64,000 bases of DNA from Ancistrus triradiatus (GCA_025084515.1 JAJAGP010000204.1:372001-436000), one strand, 5' to 3'. Positions 22,290-34,250 are shown, counted from the stretch's first letter. Made by a program: numbers and translations. Notes: a model not told the origin generated them from the letters alone.

Positions 22290-23539
22290 CAGTGGGGCAA
22301 AAAAGTATTTAGTCAGCCACTGACTGTGCAAGTTCTCCTACTTAGAAAGATGAGAGAGGTCTGTAATTCTCATCATAGCTACACTTCAACTATGAGAGAC
22401 AAAATGAGGAAAAAAAACAGGAAATCACATTGTAGGATTCTTAAAGAAAGATTCTTAAACTGTAAATCATGGTGGAAAATAAGTATTTGGTCAAAAACAA
22501 AAGTTCAACTCAATGCTTTGTAACATAACCTTTGTTGGCAATGACAGAGGTCAAACGTTTCCTGTAAGTCTTCACCAGGTTTGTAGCTGGTATTTTGGCC
22601 CATTCCTCCATCCAGACACTTCTTCGTTGCCTGAGCGGTGTGTTTGGGATCATTGTCATGCTGGAAGACCCAGCCACGTTCCACCTTCAATGCGCTCACT
22701 AATGGAAGGTTTTTTCTTAAAATCTCATGATACATGGCCCCGTTCATTTTTCCCTTAACACAGATCAGTCGTCCTGTCCCCTCTGCAGAAAAACAGCCCC
22801 AAAGCATGATGTTTCCACCCCCATGCTTCACAGTAGGTATGGTGTTCTTGGGATGCAAGTCAGCATCCTCCTTCCTCCAAACTCCAAACGAGTTTTTACC
22901 AAAAAGTTCTATTTTGGTTTCATCTGACCACATGATACTCTCCCAATGCTCTTCTGGATCATCCATATGCTCTCTGGCAAACTTCAGATGGGCCTGGACA
23001 TGTACTGGCTTAAGCAGGGGGGCACGCCTGGCACTGCAGGATCCGAGTCCCTCTTGGCGTGTGTTACTGATGGTAGCCTTTGTTACTTTGGTCCCAGCTC
23101 TCTGCAGGTCATTCATCAGGTCCCTCCGTGTAGTTCTGGGATTTTTGCTCTCCGTTCTCATGATCATTTTGACCCCACGGGATGAGATCTTGCGTGGGGC
23201 CCCAGATCAAGGGAGATTATCAATAGTCTTGTGTGTCAGGTCAAACAGGTGCCATTAATACAGGTAACGAGTGGAAGACAGAAGAGCTTCTTAAAGACGT
23301 AGTTACAGGCCTGTGAGAGCCAGAAATCTTGCTTGTTTGTGGGTGACCAAATACTTATTTTCCACGATGATTTACAATTGAATTCTTTAAAAATGTGATT
23401 TACTGGATTTTTTTTTTCATTTTGTCTCTCATAGTTGAAGTTGAAGTGTAGCTATGATGAAAATTACAGACCTCTCTCATCTTTCTAAGTAGGAGAACTT
23501 GCACAATCAGTGGCTGACTAAATACTTTTTGCCCCACTG
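22290..23539 (-). mobile_element. Tc1-like transposon, family B copy 2 (internally deleted)
   Basis: Both family tips are preserved: cagtggggcaaaaaagtatt on the left and aatactttttgccccactg on the right, between TA dinucleotides (22288-22289 and 23540-23541). At 1250 bp it is about 300 bp shorter than its sisters. Deletions removed the N-terminal HTH region (junction near 23232) and the segment holding the third catalytic residue (junction near 22612). With its intact tips it could in principle still be moved by a transposase supplied from elsewhere. Confidence 0.95.
22505..23167 (-). pseudogene. Tc1 family B transposase core, 220 codons open but catalytically incomplete
   Basis: This is the longest uninterrupted transposase frame in the window. 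Reading from residue 1 (MIMRTESKNP, an internal site of the full protein), it contains the first catalytic block WSDETK (residues 80-85) and the conserved PTVKHGGGNIMLWGCFS (111-127). The second catalytic block, QHDNDPKHT, is at residues 169-177. It then jumps at about residue 184 (KKCLDGGMG) to the extreme C-terminal region in another frame, so the SPDLNPIE block with the third acidic residue is absent. The N-terminal DNA-binding helices are also lacking. A working enzyme is not expected. Confidence 0.93.
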
Positions 23540-23541
23540 TA

Positions 23542-24875
23542 TTGTTCAGTTTTCTGGGGCTGTCCTAAAAAGGTGACCTAATTTATCAGTAATGATAATT
23601 TCTACAAATTCTCAAAACATGACATAACGCTATGTTTAAGATACTACAACCTTATAAAACATTTAATCATTAAAAATTATGTTATGAAATTGGTTTTAGG
23701 AAGGTGAAGGCTTGAATCACAATGATCAAATTTGGTTGTGTTTGGATTTTTTAAAATCAAATTAGTAAATAAGGTAATTTTTCATAATGTGTGCTATGAA
23801 ATACTGCATATACCTGCATTACAAATGGCCTGACTGAGAAGTTTAGGATTTGTTTACGTGGGTTTTGCAAATAAAGTCCTTTATTCTGTTGTAAATTGTA
23901 TTAGTGGCTCCAGGATGTTGTTCTCTAATTGGATCCTTGTAATTAGGCCAGAGGAGCTGAACAGCCAGATTGCTGTTTGTTTATACCTTTCCCCCATATT
24001 AGTGACGTGCTGGGAATCCTCAAACAAGCCGAGGGTTCACTAGCATCTTGTTGAGGCTTTAATTAGTCACTCATTCTTAACATGTGCCTCGCCAGTAACC
24101 CAGTCCAATTACTGCATTTACGATTAAGTTTCCTTATTGAAGTGGCTAAATCATGCTTGTCTGTAGCAGCACTGTGGGCTTGCAGTGGATAGTTGGAAAA
24201 TCAGAAGTCTATAGCTTTGAGAGTTTGAAGGAGGTGCCCTTAGTGTCCTTAGTGCTTCTTCAGCTGCCAAGTGCCTGTCAAGGTGCTCAAGTTCCATAGA
24301 GGGGGAGAATTGGTGGAGGGAATAAAGACACTTTGAGCCAATGATTTAGAGAAGCGGTCTTAAAGAAACTATGTTCTTAAAAGACTGGAATGTGGGGGAC
24401 AAGTGGTCAATTAAATCTACATTCTATAGTGAATGCAGCTGTCTGTAAAACTGTTACGGATCTGTGCGGCCATATATTGTTAAAATAACAGAAATCTGAA
24501 TTTAATTCAGAGAATGTCCATATAATTAGGGCATTAAAGTCTATTGACTGGAAGTGCATGAATGTGCAGAATGTGTATTAGATGAATTGGTCCTACTCAA
24601 ATGTGTTAAGAGATGATTCCCTTGGGATTCTGAGACATCCCATTCAGAACATTACCTCTGAATCTGGGAACGCTGCCTAGAGGCAAACATGGCTTCTAGA
24701 TAGAGACACTGACACTGCAGCAGTACGTAATCTTAATAAAATGGCCGTATATTAATCCTAAATATTGTATAAACTGCAAAAGGGGATTTTAATGCTTGTG
24801 TGGTGCAGCTGTTGGCCTTGTCTTAAGGACAGGAGGCCGATCTGCTGGGTCATCCCCAGCATTGCAACAGCAACC
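23542..24875. other. Single-copy DNA with an enhancer-like stretch
   Basis: No gene is visible. The segment 23850-24180 is non-repetitive. It contains a forkhead-type word tgtttgttta (23973-23982) and TAATTAG (24059-24065) in a balanced-composition context, as in conserved non-coding elements. Conservation is untested. Confidence 0.45.
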
Positions 24876-24965
24876 ACTGTCGAGACCTGCAATAGACTGA
24901 CGCCCCGCCCAGGGTGTACTTGTCCTGGGATATGCTCCAAATCACCCCGTGACCAAGAAAATCAT
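24876..24965 (+). repeat. Mermaid-type SINE 3' fragment
   Basis: The phrases 'gcaatagactgacgccccgc', 'ccagggtgtacttgtcctgg', 'gatatgctccaaatcacccc' and 'gtgaccaagaaaat' follow the order of the family's 3' domain. The head is missing. Confidence 0.75.
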
Positions 24966-25991
24966 AGATAAAACAGGACATAAATATATATTTATACACG
25001 TCATCCCACCAATTCTATTCAGTCCAACATTGTAGGTGTATGGACATGTGCACGTCACCTTGAAAGCCTTTTAGCACTGGCAGAACTACACCAGGAGTGG
25101 CAATTCATTCGCAATTATCTTCGTGGTAATTAACTACATGGCTTTAGATACCGGCAATTAAGTATAGCCAGTGTTCCAAAATTTCCTGAACCAAAATGAA
25201 AGGCACAGTGTTGACATTATCTGTTGTGGCTTGTTGATCCTGCCAGCAAAAAAAGCAATTTCTTTGTCTGTATGAGAGTACAGGAGGTTGAAACAAAATA
25301 CATATTTTTGTATTCTGACCTGACACCAGTGCCTAGAACTGTCAACTCAGAGAAGCATGAGTTTTGGGTAAATTGGGATTTTGTTTTGTTTTTCTAAATT
25401 GAAGAGGGTGTTTTTTTCGTTGTTGGTGCTTCGGCTGACACCAAAGTTTTGTGATTCTCTGCAAGCTCGCTGACTTCCAGGCCAGATTGCGAGAGGCCCA
25501 GCAGGGGTGAGTGTCTGTGACACTGACAAAACTATCTGAGCGCAGAACCATTCGTCATTGGCAGCAGTTTAGCATGAGCTATCGCACAGTCCACAAGGCT
25601 TCAGTGAACCTTATCACCACAGAAACCTCTCAATAACTTATTCATGATGCACGAGGCAATAGCCTGGACTGCTGTTTCACTTGGCAAAGTAGACGACATT
25701 GACAAAACATTCCAGGGGTGTTTGACTTAGTTGTATTCACAACGTTCTGGATGGTGCAGCATATCCGTCTTCAGGGAAATCTCGATACACTGAAGGTGTT
25801 CACAGGAAGTTATCGCATTTACCTTGGCAGGGATACATTTTAAACGTGATACATTTTGCCTCCAAAAAGAACTCTTCCTGTGGTTGGTAAACATGCTAAG
25901 ACGCCGCAGCAAACCACTTGTTTCATACCAGATCTTTGGTTTTATATCCTGTGTGTACTTGTGTTACAAATATAAAATACACATCAACATA
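24966..25991. other. Single-copy DNA, nothing recognised
   Basis: No gene, RNA or repeat family was recognised in this kilobase. Confidence 0.5.
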
Positions 25992-26173
25992 ACATTTACA
26001 GCATTTAGCAGACGCCCTTATCCAGAGCGACTTACAATCTTACAATCCAAGCAGTTGTGGGTTAAGGGCCTTGCTCAAGGACCCAACAGTGGCAGCTTGG
26101 CAGAGGTGGGATTTGAACCCTGGACCTTCTGGTCCATAAGCCACTACCTTAACCGCTAAGCCACCACAGTCCC
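25992..26173 (-). repeat. tRNA-derived SINE with L2-type tail, copy 5
   Basis: Near full-length minus-strand copy. It has a gcatttagcagacgccc tail, box B complement ggatttgaacc near 26108-26118, and head accacagtccc. About 14 bp of the middle (ttgatacag part) are lost near 26038. acatca words near both borders (25981 and 26176) may be remnants of a target duplication. Confidence 0.92.
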
Positions 26174-29117
26174 CTACATCATATGTCTGTCTAGCCCTTT
26201 TTTAGTCTAGCCCCAGCCCATTTCAGACCCAGCACCCCAAAATAAGACCAAAAAAATTTTTTTTAATGGAAGTTTATCTATGATAAGCTGAATACATGTC
26301 AACACATATAAAGTATATGGTTTAAACATGATATTATAACAACAAAAATACCAAAGTTTCCTTTGCCTATTCATTGAGTGTAGAACCCCTAAAGCATTGA
26401 TCTTAGAATCACCCCTGGCCTACATGAAGCAACTCATAACATCTGATTTATAATGACGTTTCCATTTATAAAAGCTTCTTCTACAAGTCTAATCATAGCT
26501 TATTTGTTTGGACATAAGGCAAAAGGTTTTGTGCTGACAGTTTCTGAACATATGTAGCATGTAATCCATAATCAAAGCATTACCAAGAACACTAGGACAT
26601 AGTATTGTATCCCCTAAACATACAGATCTATTAAAAACTAATACCGTAAGGAGTGTGGCTGTTTAAAGTCAGAAATGGTGTGAAATGTGTGATAACGTTC
26701 CTTGGTTTTGGAACGATTTTGGCTGAGAAATAGGTAGAGAAGAAGAAACAGAATGCACCAGCTGTGTGCCCCAAACCAATTTAGTTCTGAGACTGTGATG
26801 GTTCGTCACAGGACTGTCACTCTCCCTCCAGCCATGTAGGACTCAGCAGCATGCAGAAACTCATTTTTGTCTCCCAACAGAACTTTCCTGAGCCACTCTC
26901 CCTCTGATTTCCTTTCCTCCTCTGTTTACAGTGCGTTGTCAGCTCCACCCGATAAAGGGGCAGAGTGTTTTCTTTCAGCGCGACAGTCGTTTTGACTCAT
27001 TTAAATACGCCCATCTGTTTTGACAGTAGGATTCCATGCATACCGTTACACTGTTTGCTTTGCATATTTCAAGTTCCCACTGTTCATGCCTTTCCTTAGT
27101 CCTGAAAATCCTCTGAATCTTCTTACGCTGTCGAGCCTGTTTATTCTATAAGGGTCACAGTTGATGCTCTAGATGCCCAATGTGGGCCCTTGTAAATTAT
27201 CACCTGGACAAGTGTGCTTAGGGCAAAGTCATTTTTCCAGTGTCATCCGAGATAGAGTGGTGGCTGTATAGGACAGACTCTTGCAGGCAGTTTGTGTTAC
27301 TGTTATTGCAGTACACAATTATCTCACCATTTCCCTCCCCCAAAAGGACATGATCGCCTCTAGGGTCTTATTGTTTTCTTGCTCAGTTGGGCTTGGGCAC
27401 ATTTGCTAATTACTATGTCACATTTACATACTGTTTAGCTTAATTAGTCTAAATAGTCAGGTACCGGGGAAAAACGCGGTGTCTGTGAATTTATAGCCTA
27501 AAATTAGTGACATGTAATTAAAATTAGTGACATGTAATTAAAATAATATTGCGTTTTAAAAATAAACCTGAATGAAGTTATTACGGAGCGAAACAAGTGT
27601 GCCTAATTAGTCTCACGTAAGGTGTTCATGGCAACATGGTGTTGTTATGGAAACACTGAAGTCTGCTCTGTATCTAGGGAACAAATGACCCTAGCCATGT
27701 GCTGGAGGATACTTCCTTATGCATGTTCTCATAAACAGCAGCCATTTGTTTTGAACGGTGCCATTTATCTTAATCCAACCGGTTCTGGGGCTCAAAGCAT
27801 AAACCTTAACTTAAGTGCAAACAAATGATGGTGTGCCTGTGGCAGAGCTGGATTCAAGGGCAGGGCCACACAGGCACTGGCCCCAGTTGAAATCTGATTG
27901 GCTCCAGGAGTGCCCGTCATGTCACGTGTCAGTACAGGGAAGCTTCACTGGTTAAATTTTGACTCTCGATCAGAACATTGGATCCATTTCAAATACACGT
28001 TCTGTCTTGGTATCACCAGGCTAATGTGATAAGTTTTTATTATCCGCGCAAGCTTTAGTTATCGTAAGCTACGATTCAACACGTTACATAATGTTTGAAT
28101 GAGCATTTACCTGTCATTGAACTTCTGTTTGCCTGACATTAAACTGCGTCTGAAATGTTAAGACACGGCAGTCGACGATTTGGTTTGTGGTTCATGCCAT
28201 GGAAAGATTGCCATTTAAGGCCACAACCTTTGACAGGCAGTCAAAGAAATTCCATCTCAAATATAATTGAGTAAAAATACAGTTAATGTCAGATGCCTGG
28301 ATGCAGGTCTGTTTTCACATTCACACAAGGTATAGAAATTTAATATGCAACCACTGTGTGACATGAAATTATTTTCTTCATGAAATGAATTCAAGTATTC
28401 AAAGTATGTAAAGTAACAAAAGGAAGAGGATTTATAAGCCTTTAGAAGCACCATCTTCAGAATTTTATTTGTTTTTCATATATGAAAGTGTTCACCAAGC
28501 ATATCATATCCACCCTGTCACACCAACATACAAAAAACATTTTAAAAATCCATATTTATTAAGCTTTTGTATAATTCTTATAGAAAACTCATGTAATTCA
28601 CTGTTGAATGCTAATGTCCGAAGCTCATGACTTTGTTAGCTGGGAGAATAACAGCCATTTTACTAATAAATGTTCCACCCTGTCACATTATGAGCTGTGG
28701 TGGGGAAATATGCACAACAATGTTGGAGTGGCCAGTTCATACCACTTTCAAGCCGGCCCTCTTGATCAATTTGCTCTCTCTGTGTACATCTCTTACTGGG
28801 TCTCAATTATACATGAGGCACAGTATGAAAAAGTCATAATGGGAGGACGTTTCTCTCTGTGCTGAACCTGTGTCTCACTGCTTGGCATGTGGATTAATTA
28901 CAAGCAGCTGTCATGCATTTTCCCAGATTAATATCTAGAGAGGGGACTCCCATTTCAGGAGTGGATGTGTGATCTGCTCATGAGTAGAAATTGCTCACTG
29001 AGAGCTCAATGCCTTCTTGGAATGAATGAGCTTTTTTCCAATTGAGATTTAGTTAACAGTCCCTGCATCTCAGGATGACCTTTAGGAGTTTCTTACTGGG
29101 AGGAATTTGAATTTGAA
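26174..29117. other. Long single-copy stretch, no gene recognised
   Basis: Nearly 3 kb without a recognised transposon or exon. It includes a perfect 20-bp tandem duplication at 27501-27540 and a ggcaac/ggaaac cluster at 27624-27654 that loosely resembles an RFX X-box. A 9-bp inverted pair, gtgcctgtg (27833-27841) and cacaggcac (27869-27877), is also present. Confidence 0.45.
27501..27540 (+). repeat. 20-bp perfect tandem duplication with TAATTA cores
   Basis: The unit aaattagtgacatgtaatta occurs twice without mismatch (27501-27520 and 27521-27540). Each ends in the homeodomain core TAATTA. The lack of mismatches means the duplication is recent or maintained. Confidence 0.95.
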
Positions 29118-29287
29118 TACAGGTACTCCCTTTTTACGATGGCCCGACTTTACGATGGCAATCCTATAATACACATGAATACACATTTGGCAGAAACTGT
29201 ACTATGAACTTTGAATTTCAAATGTTCCTGTCCAAGAGATACACAATAACGATGCTCTGCTGCACTCTTCCACTACGAACTCAGGGA

Positions 29288-30078
29288 GAGTGTGTCTGAA
29301 ATGGTCCACTCATTTACTCATCACTATGTAGTGTGTTCTGTGTAGTACACTATATAGGGTAGCAGTGAGCGACACAAACAAGGGAATTCAGACAACACTT
29401 TCTTATGCTGGAAACAAATTATCTTGACCTTTCGTCACATAAACCAACCGAAACATCAACAAGCCCACCGGCGCTGTCACAAGACTGCGGAGTAACACAG
29501 TTTAGCGATGTTTTAATTTAGCTCATAATGCTACTTATCAAGTGTAAAACTTCACTCATTTGTCTGATGATCTAAAACCATGACGAAAACATTTACATTT
29601 ACAGCCTTTAGCAGACGCCCTTATCCAGAGTGTCTTACAATTGGTACAGTCTTACAATCCAAGCAATTGTGGGTTAAGGACCCAACAGTGGCAGATTGGC
29701 AGAGGTGGGATTTGAACCCTGGACCTTTTGGTCCAGAGTCCAGTACCTTAACCGCTAGGCTACCACAGTCCCATGAATAATAGTCATGAAATGATGTTTT
29801 GTACTTATATTTGTACTCTAAAATCGCCATTCTGGTGGTTTCGGATTTATCCGTCCTCTTAAAGCCGCGTAAAGCCGAAGGACACCGCTATGCATTGTGG
29901 TACGTTAGTCCTTAAGTAGTGTACATCGGTTGTCCACTATATTTCCGGTGCATTATGGGTAACAAAGTAGTGTACAATATACGGAATCGATTTGTCCACT
30001 GAGAATTCGGGCAACCCTACAAAATGGCCGCCACCAAATACAGTAAATAGTAAACAGGGTGCGATTTCAGACACACCC
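29288..30078. mobile_element. TIR element nested in the pogo-like element
   Basis: The outer words are inverted copies: gagtgtgtctgaaatggtcc at the left and, read on the other strand, gggtgtgtctgaaatcgcac at the right. Inside both ends lie 'tagtgtac/gtagtacact' words and a 'gaattcgggcaaccctacaaaatggccgcc' type phrase (split at 30003-30032) common in fish non-autonomous DNA transposons. No coding capacity is seen. The superfamily is uncertain and a target duplication could not be fixed. Confidence 0.6.
29590..29772 (-). repeat. tRNA-derived SINE with L2-type tail, copy 6, third layer of a nest
   Basis: Full minus-strand copy with a short loss of the 'gcctt gctcaagg' segment near 29678. It sits inside the TIR element at 29288-30078, which itself sits in the pogo-like element, so it is the youngest of the three. 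Confidence 0.92.
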
Positions 30079-30437
30079 AGAGAGTCATGTAGAGGAGTGA
30101 TGAATGCTGGGAAATGTAGTGAAGAAAAGTTGCAGTCGCAGCAATAATTGTTTTAGTTTTTCACTTTCAATACATTATTCAACAAATGACATGAGATATC
30201 CAATACTTTGTGCCCAACTGTGGTGTTTTATGCAGGTTTAATGCTCTCTCCTTGCTAGATGAGGGATGTGGTGGGACTGATGAATGCTGGTATATGCAGT
30301 GAGAAAAAGCTGTGGTCACGGCCATATTTAAACATGTTTGATTTAGGGTCCGCTATGACATATACAGTCAATATTAAACTCCCCGATTTACAATAAATTC
30401 AACTTATGATTGATTTGAATCAATCAGTTATCATGTG

Positions 30438-30615
30438 TTTACCTTTATGGCATTTAGCAGACGCCCTTATCCAGAGCGACTTACAATTGATACAGTTACA
30501 ATCCAAGCAATTATGGGTTAAGGGTCTTGCTCAAAGACCCAACAGTGGTGGGATTTGAACCCTGGACCTTCTGGTCCATAGTCCAGTAGCTTAACCGCTA
30601 GGCCACCAAAATCCC
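30438..30615 (-). repeat. tRNA-derived SINE with L2-type tail, copy 7
   Basis: Minus-strand copy with an altered tail (tttacctttatggcatttag) and an internal loss near 30547 (gcagcttggcaga missing). The box B complement is intact. It lies just outside the recognisable end of the pogo-like element. Confidence 0.9.
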
Positions 30616-31589
30616 TTTTACCTTCAGATACACTAGACTTGCGAATCCACCTAGAACACTGAACAGAACAGAGAGTTATGTCATGTTTTAACAGCTAGCA
30701 AAATGTTATCTAAGAATTCAAACTTTGTGGTCAACACACAGGATCCTCCAGTAGGAAGGTGGGATGGTTTTCTCCTGTGATGTGAATGTAGCATTCGGTC
30801 TGTAGCGTAAAAGCACTACAGTGAAATTTAGACTAAAATCATGCCTGCTGTAGGTAAAGTGATTTCAGTTATTCATCTCTGAAATTGGACGCAATTTCTT
30901 ACAGTCAAAAACAGAAACGAGTTTAAGAGCTTCACATTTTTCACTCTCCCAGCTAGCTTGCTGTTCGGAGTAACAACACTGCTGTTTACTCGCCAATGGG
31001 TGGCACAACACGCCGTTTTAACCAGGTCCATTTGTAAACGACTCATACTGTCAGGGCGAGTTCTCTAAATTGATTCATTTGTTCCAAGCAAATCAAAGAA
31101 AATTAGGATTTACATTACTTGTACCGATGGATAAAGGCTGAATAATTGACTAGGGTTGCGATTTTGAATAATTCATTAAGTTCCCAGTGTAGAATTAAGA
31201 ATACCAGTGATCTTGCAATGAGATCTCTTTATTATGTGCATATGATTGACTGGATTAGAGGTTTCCTTAATGGGACTAGAGTTTAATAGAGTGCTGATAT
31301 GATTTCCTAGGCATTGCCCAAAATATTATCATACTGCTTCCTCAGCATTTCCAGAAGGTCCACCTTTGCTCAGGGATTCAGTTCGGATATCCTTTTTGAA
31401 GCTGTCGGGGGCCAAGTTCTGATGTGAGGGCTGCTTTGGTCAGTTTTCATTACGCAAGACTTCACTGAATGGAATATATGAATGACAATTAAACATATGC
31501 TTATGTTTGTTCATTAGGCTAAACAGCAGTAGTGGTTTGAAAGTTTCTCCTTCAGTTAAATGAAATAAGCAAACTGGATTTCACAGGGC
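30616..31589. other. Single-copy DNA, nothing recognised
   Basis: No coding signal or repeat family was identified. Confidence 0.5.
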
Positions 31590-31700
31590 ACAGGCAGAGG
31601 TACACCCTGGCAGGGCGACAGTCCATTACAGGGTTTCACAAACCTTCCTGTTGCAAGCCTCAGCCAGGATTCTCTTACCACAGGGCCATCGGACCGGCTA
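31590..31700 (-). repeat. Mermaid-type SINE 3' fragment, old
   Basis: Reverse-complement wording of the family tail: gtacaccctggcagggcgac (31600-31619) and agtccattacagggtttcac (31620-31639). This is followed by an eroded continuation to about 31700. Confidence 0.6.
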
Positions 31701-32875
31701 AACACACAGTGTGACTGATAAAAACCTCTGTTTAATCTAAGCCCTGTCCTCCTTGTCTTATTTTGTGCTTATTTTTCCAGAGACTAGTCAAATACGTATG
31801 ACCTCCACCAAAAAAAATCAAATTGAATCTGGGATAAACTATGTAAAAGTCATTACATCAATTCATTAGTCCTGAAATTGTTCAGCAAGGAATTGAGATG
31901 GTGGTGATTTTTAATTGCTGATGTGGATATAAACATTTAAACGACATTATGGGTCTGGAAATTTATGTGCTCGGACTATTAAAACATGCAATGATTGTGT
32001 TTATTTCAGTCTGGGTTGGATGGGGGTTGGGTAATTGATGGCACCCTGCTGTTGGTATATGCAATAAACATCCTTATTCTGCCTGTAGACATTTTTCCAC
32101 TTAATGACTAGTGCACACAATGTGATTTGCTAACAAATTTTGGGAAGTTTTTTGATTCTCCCATAAATAGAAAACTAGACTCATATGCTTGCCCATCACG
32201 ACCCCATTGTAGTGAGTCTGATTTTCCAGTTCACTGATTAGTCGCCAAGCTAGAGGTTGTACAGTACTAGTACTAGATTAAATACGTAAGTAGCTCCTGT
32301 AGCTGGGCGGTACCAGCCAGTGGCTTTACACAGCCGTTCCTGTATGTTGTTGAGACTCACAAATCACTCCTGTCTTCTGGTCTCTTACTGAGTTATGCAG
32401 TTTTGCATGTGCTCTCTCCCAGGTCCTTTCACGCATTGTTTATTTGTTAACTGCTTAACAATCCAAAGATTCATTATACTAAGAAGAGTCAGCACTGAAA
32501 GTCCAGAACACATTGTAAAGGTGTGAGTCTCACAACAAGTGTGCCCTAAGCTCAAATACGTGTGCATCCAGGGATGATTTGTGTACATGAGTTAGTAGGA
32601 TCTTTGGGCTGATTTATAGGGCATTCAGCTTGAGCTGGTTCTGCAGCTTGTGTTTGACTGATTTCATGACGAATTGAACCACACAAAACAAGACTTATAA
32701 ATGATTGTCTCACCTATGTCAGGAGGTGGCTTTGTCATTCTTTCATCCTGATGTGTATTTGAAGGTAAAACTGTGAAATACAGTTCAACTGATCATCAGC
32801 CCTTACATATTCCGGAAGTCATAATGAATGCTGTCTACCTCTTAACACCATCCCAGATGCAGATACAATTGTAGG
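31701..32875. other. Single-copy DNA, nothing recognised
   Basis: No gene, RNA or repeat family was recognised. Confidence 0.5.
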
Positions 32876-32877
32876 TA

Positions 32878-34248
32878 CAGTGGTGCTTGAACGTCTGTGA
32901 ACCCTTTAGAAGTTTCTATATTCCGCACAAATATGACCTAAAACATCGTCAGATTTTCACACAAGTTCTGAAAGTAGATAAAGAGAACCCAGTTAAACAA
33001 ATGAGACAAAATATTATACTTGGTCATTTATTTATTTACATTTATTATCAGGTCTCAGTGGGCACCCTGTTTTATTTAAAGAACAGGGATCTATCAAAGT
33101 TTGCTCTTCACAAGACGTGGACGTGTATCATGGCACAAACAAAGAGATTTCTGAGGACCTCATCAAAATGGGAAAGTTACAAAACCATCTCTAAAGAGTT
33201 TGGACTTCACCAATCCACAGTCAGACAGATTGTGTACAAATGGATGAAATTCAAGACCATTGTTACCCTTCCCAGAAGTGGTCGGCCAAAAAAAAGAACA
33301 CTCCAAGAGCAAGGTGTGTAATAGTTGGCAAGGTCACAAAGGACCCCAGGGTAACTTCTAAGCAACTGAAGGCCTCTCTCACATTGGCTATGGTTAATGT
33401 TCATGAGTCCACCATCAGAAGAACACTGAACAACAATGGTGTGTATGGCAGGGTTGCAAGGAGAAAGCCACTGCTCTACAAAAAGAACATTGCTGCTCGT
33501 CTGCAGTTTGCTAAAGATCACGTGGACAAGCCAGAAGGCTTCCAAGAACCTTATCCCATCTGTGAAACATGGTGGTGGTAGTGTCATGGTTTGAGCCTGT
33601 TTTGCTGCATCTGGGCAGGACGGCTTGCCATCATTGATGGAACAATGAATTCTGAATAAGATCAGAGAATTCTAAAGGAAAATGTCAGGACATCTGTCCA
33701 TGAACTGAATCTCAAGAGAAGGTGGGTCATGCAGCAAGACAACGACCCTAAGCACACAAGCCATTCTACCAAAGAATGGTTAAAGAAGAATTAAGTTCAT
33801 GTTTTGGAATGGCCAAGTCAAAGTCCTGACCTTAATCTAATCGAAATGTTGTGGAAGGACCTGAAGCGAGCAGCTAATGTGAAGAAACACACCAACATCC
33901 CAGAGCTGAAGCTGTTCTGTACGGAGGAATGGGCTAAAATTCCTCCAAGCCAGTGTGCAGGACTGATCAACAGTTACAGGAAACGTTTAGTTGTAGTTAT
34001 TGCTGCACAGGGGGGTCACACCAGATACTGAAGCAAAGGTTCACATACTTTTGCCACTCAGTAATATGTAATATTCGATCATTTTCCTCAATAAATAAAT
34101 GACCAAGTATAATTTTCGTCTCATTTATTTAACTGAGTTCTCTTTATCTACTTTTAGGACTTGTGTGAAAATCTGATGATGTTTTAGGTCATATTTATGC
34201 AGAAATATAGAAAATTCTAAAGGGTTCACAAACTTTCAATCACCACTG
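32878..34248 (+). mobile_element. Tc1-like transposon, family A copy 2 (internally deleted)
   Basis: TA at 32876-32877 and 34249-34250 flanks the tips cagtggtgcttgaacgtctg and ctttcaatcaccactg. The left arm has lost most of the inner repeat (33035-33055 jumps to the leader sequence), while the right arm is complete. The orientation is the same as copy 1 at 2925-4268. Confidence 0.95.
33130..34031 (+). pseudogene. Tc1 family A transposase, lacks the first catalytic block
   Basis: The start is ATG 33130 (MAQTK). A deletion and frameshift remove part of the first helices (DAHQAGKG missing). The HTH KEFGLHQSTVRQIVYKW follows, then the linker in shifted frame. At about 33540 the sequence passes from KPEG to the segment 'NLIPSVKHGGG', removing the first Asp block. 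The second block (QQDNDPKHTS near 33735) and third block (EWPSQSPDLNLIEMLW, 33807-33854) are present. A final 75-codon frame runs to the normal stop at 34029-34031. It is complementary in damage to copy 1, which keeps the first block but lost the other two. Confidence 0.92.
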
Positions 34249-34250
34249 TA

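Larger units (their letters stand above)
29120..30420. mobile_element. Pogo/Tigger-like non-autonomous transposon, copy 1, with nested insertions
   Basis: A TA (29118-29119) precedes the tip caggtactccctttttacga and cgatggcccgactttacgat. A sister at 58994-59512 has the same tip. The interior beyond the insertions reads cactttcaatacattattca, then aacaaatgacatgagatatc and tttgtgcccaactgtggtg (30165-30230). It contains two similar internal units, ggagtgatgaatgctgggaa (30094) and ggactgatgaatgctggtat (30275). The right tip is missing or eroded after about 30420. I recall closely similar wording in mammalian pogo/Tigger-type MITEs. No transposase is present. Confidence 0.6.

Noticed and set aside
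22734..23258. 174-codon plus-strand frame
   Set aside because: Antisense shadow of the Tc1 family B transposase.
27833..27877. 9-bp inverted repeat as a transposon end pair
   Set aside because: Too short and too close together; no target duplication.
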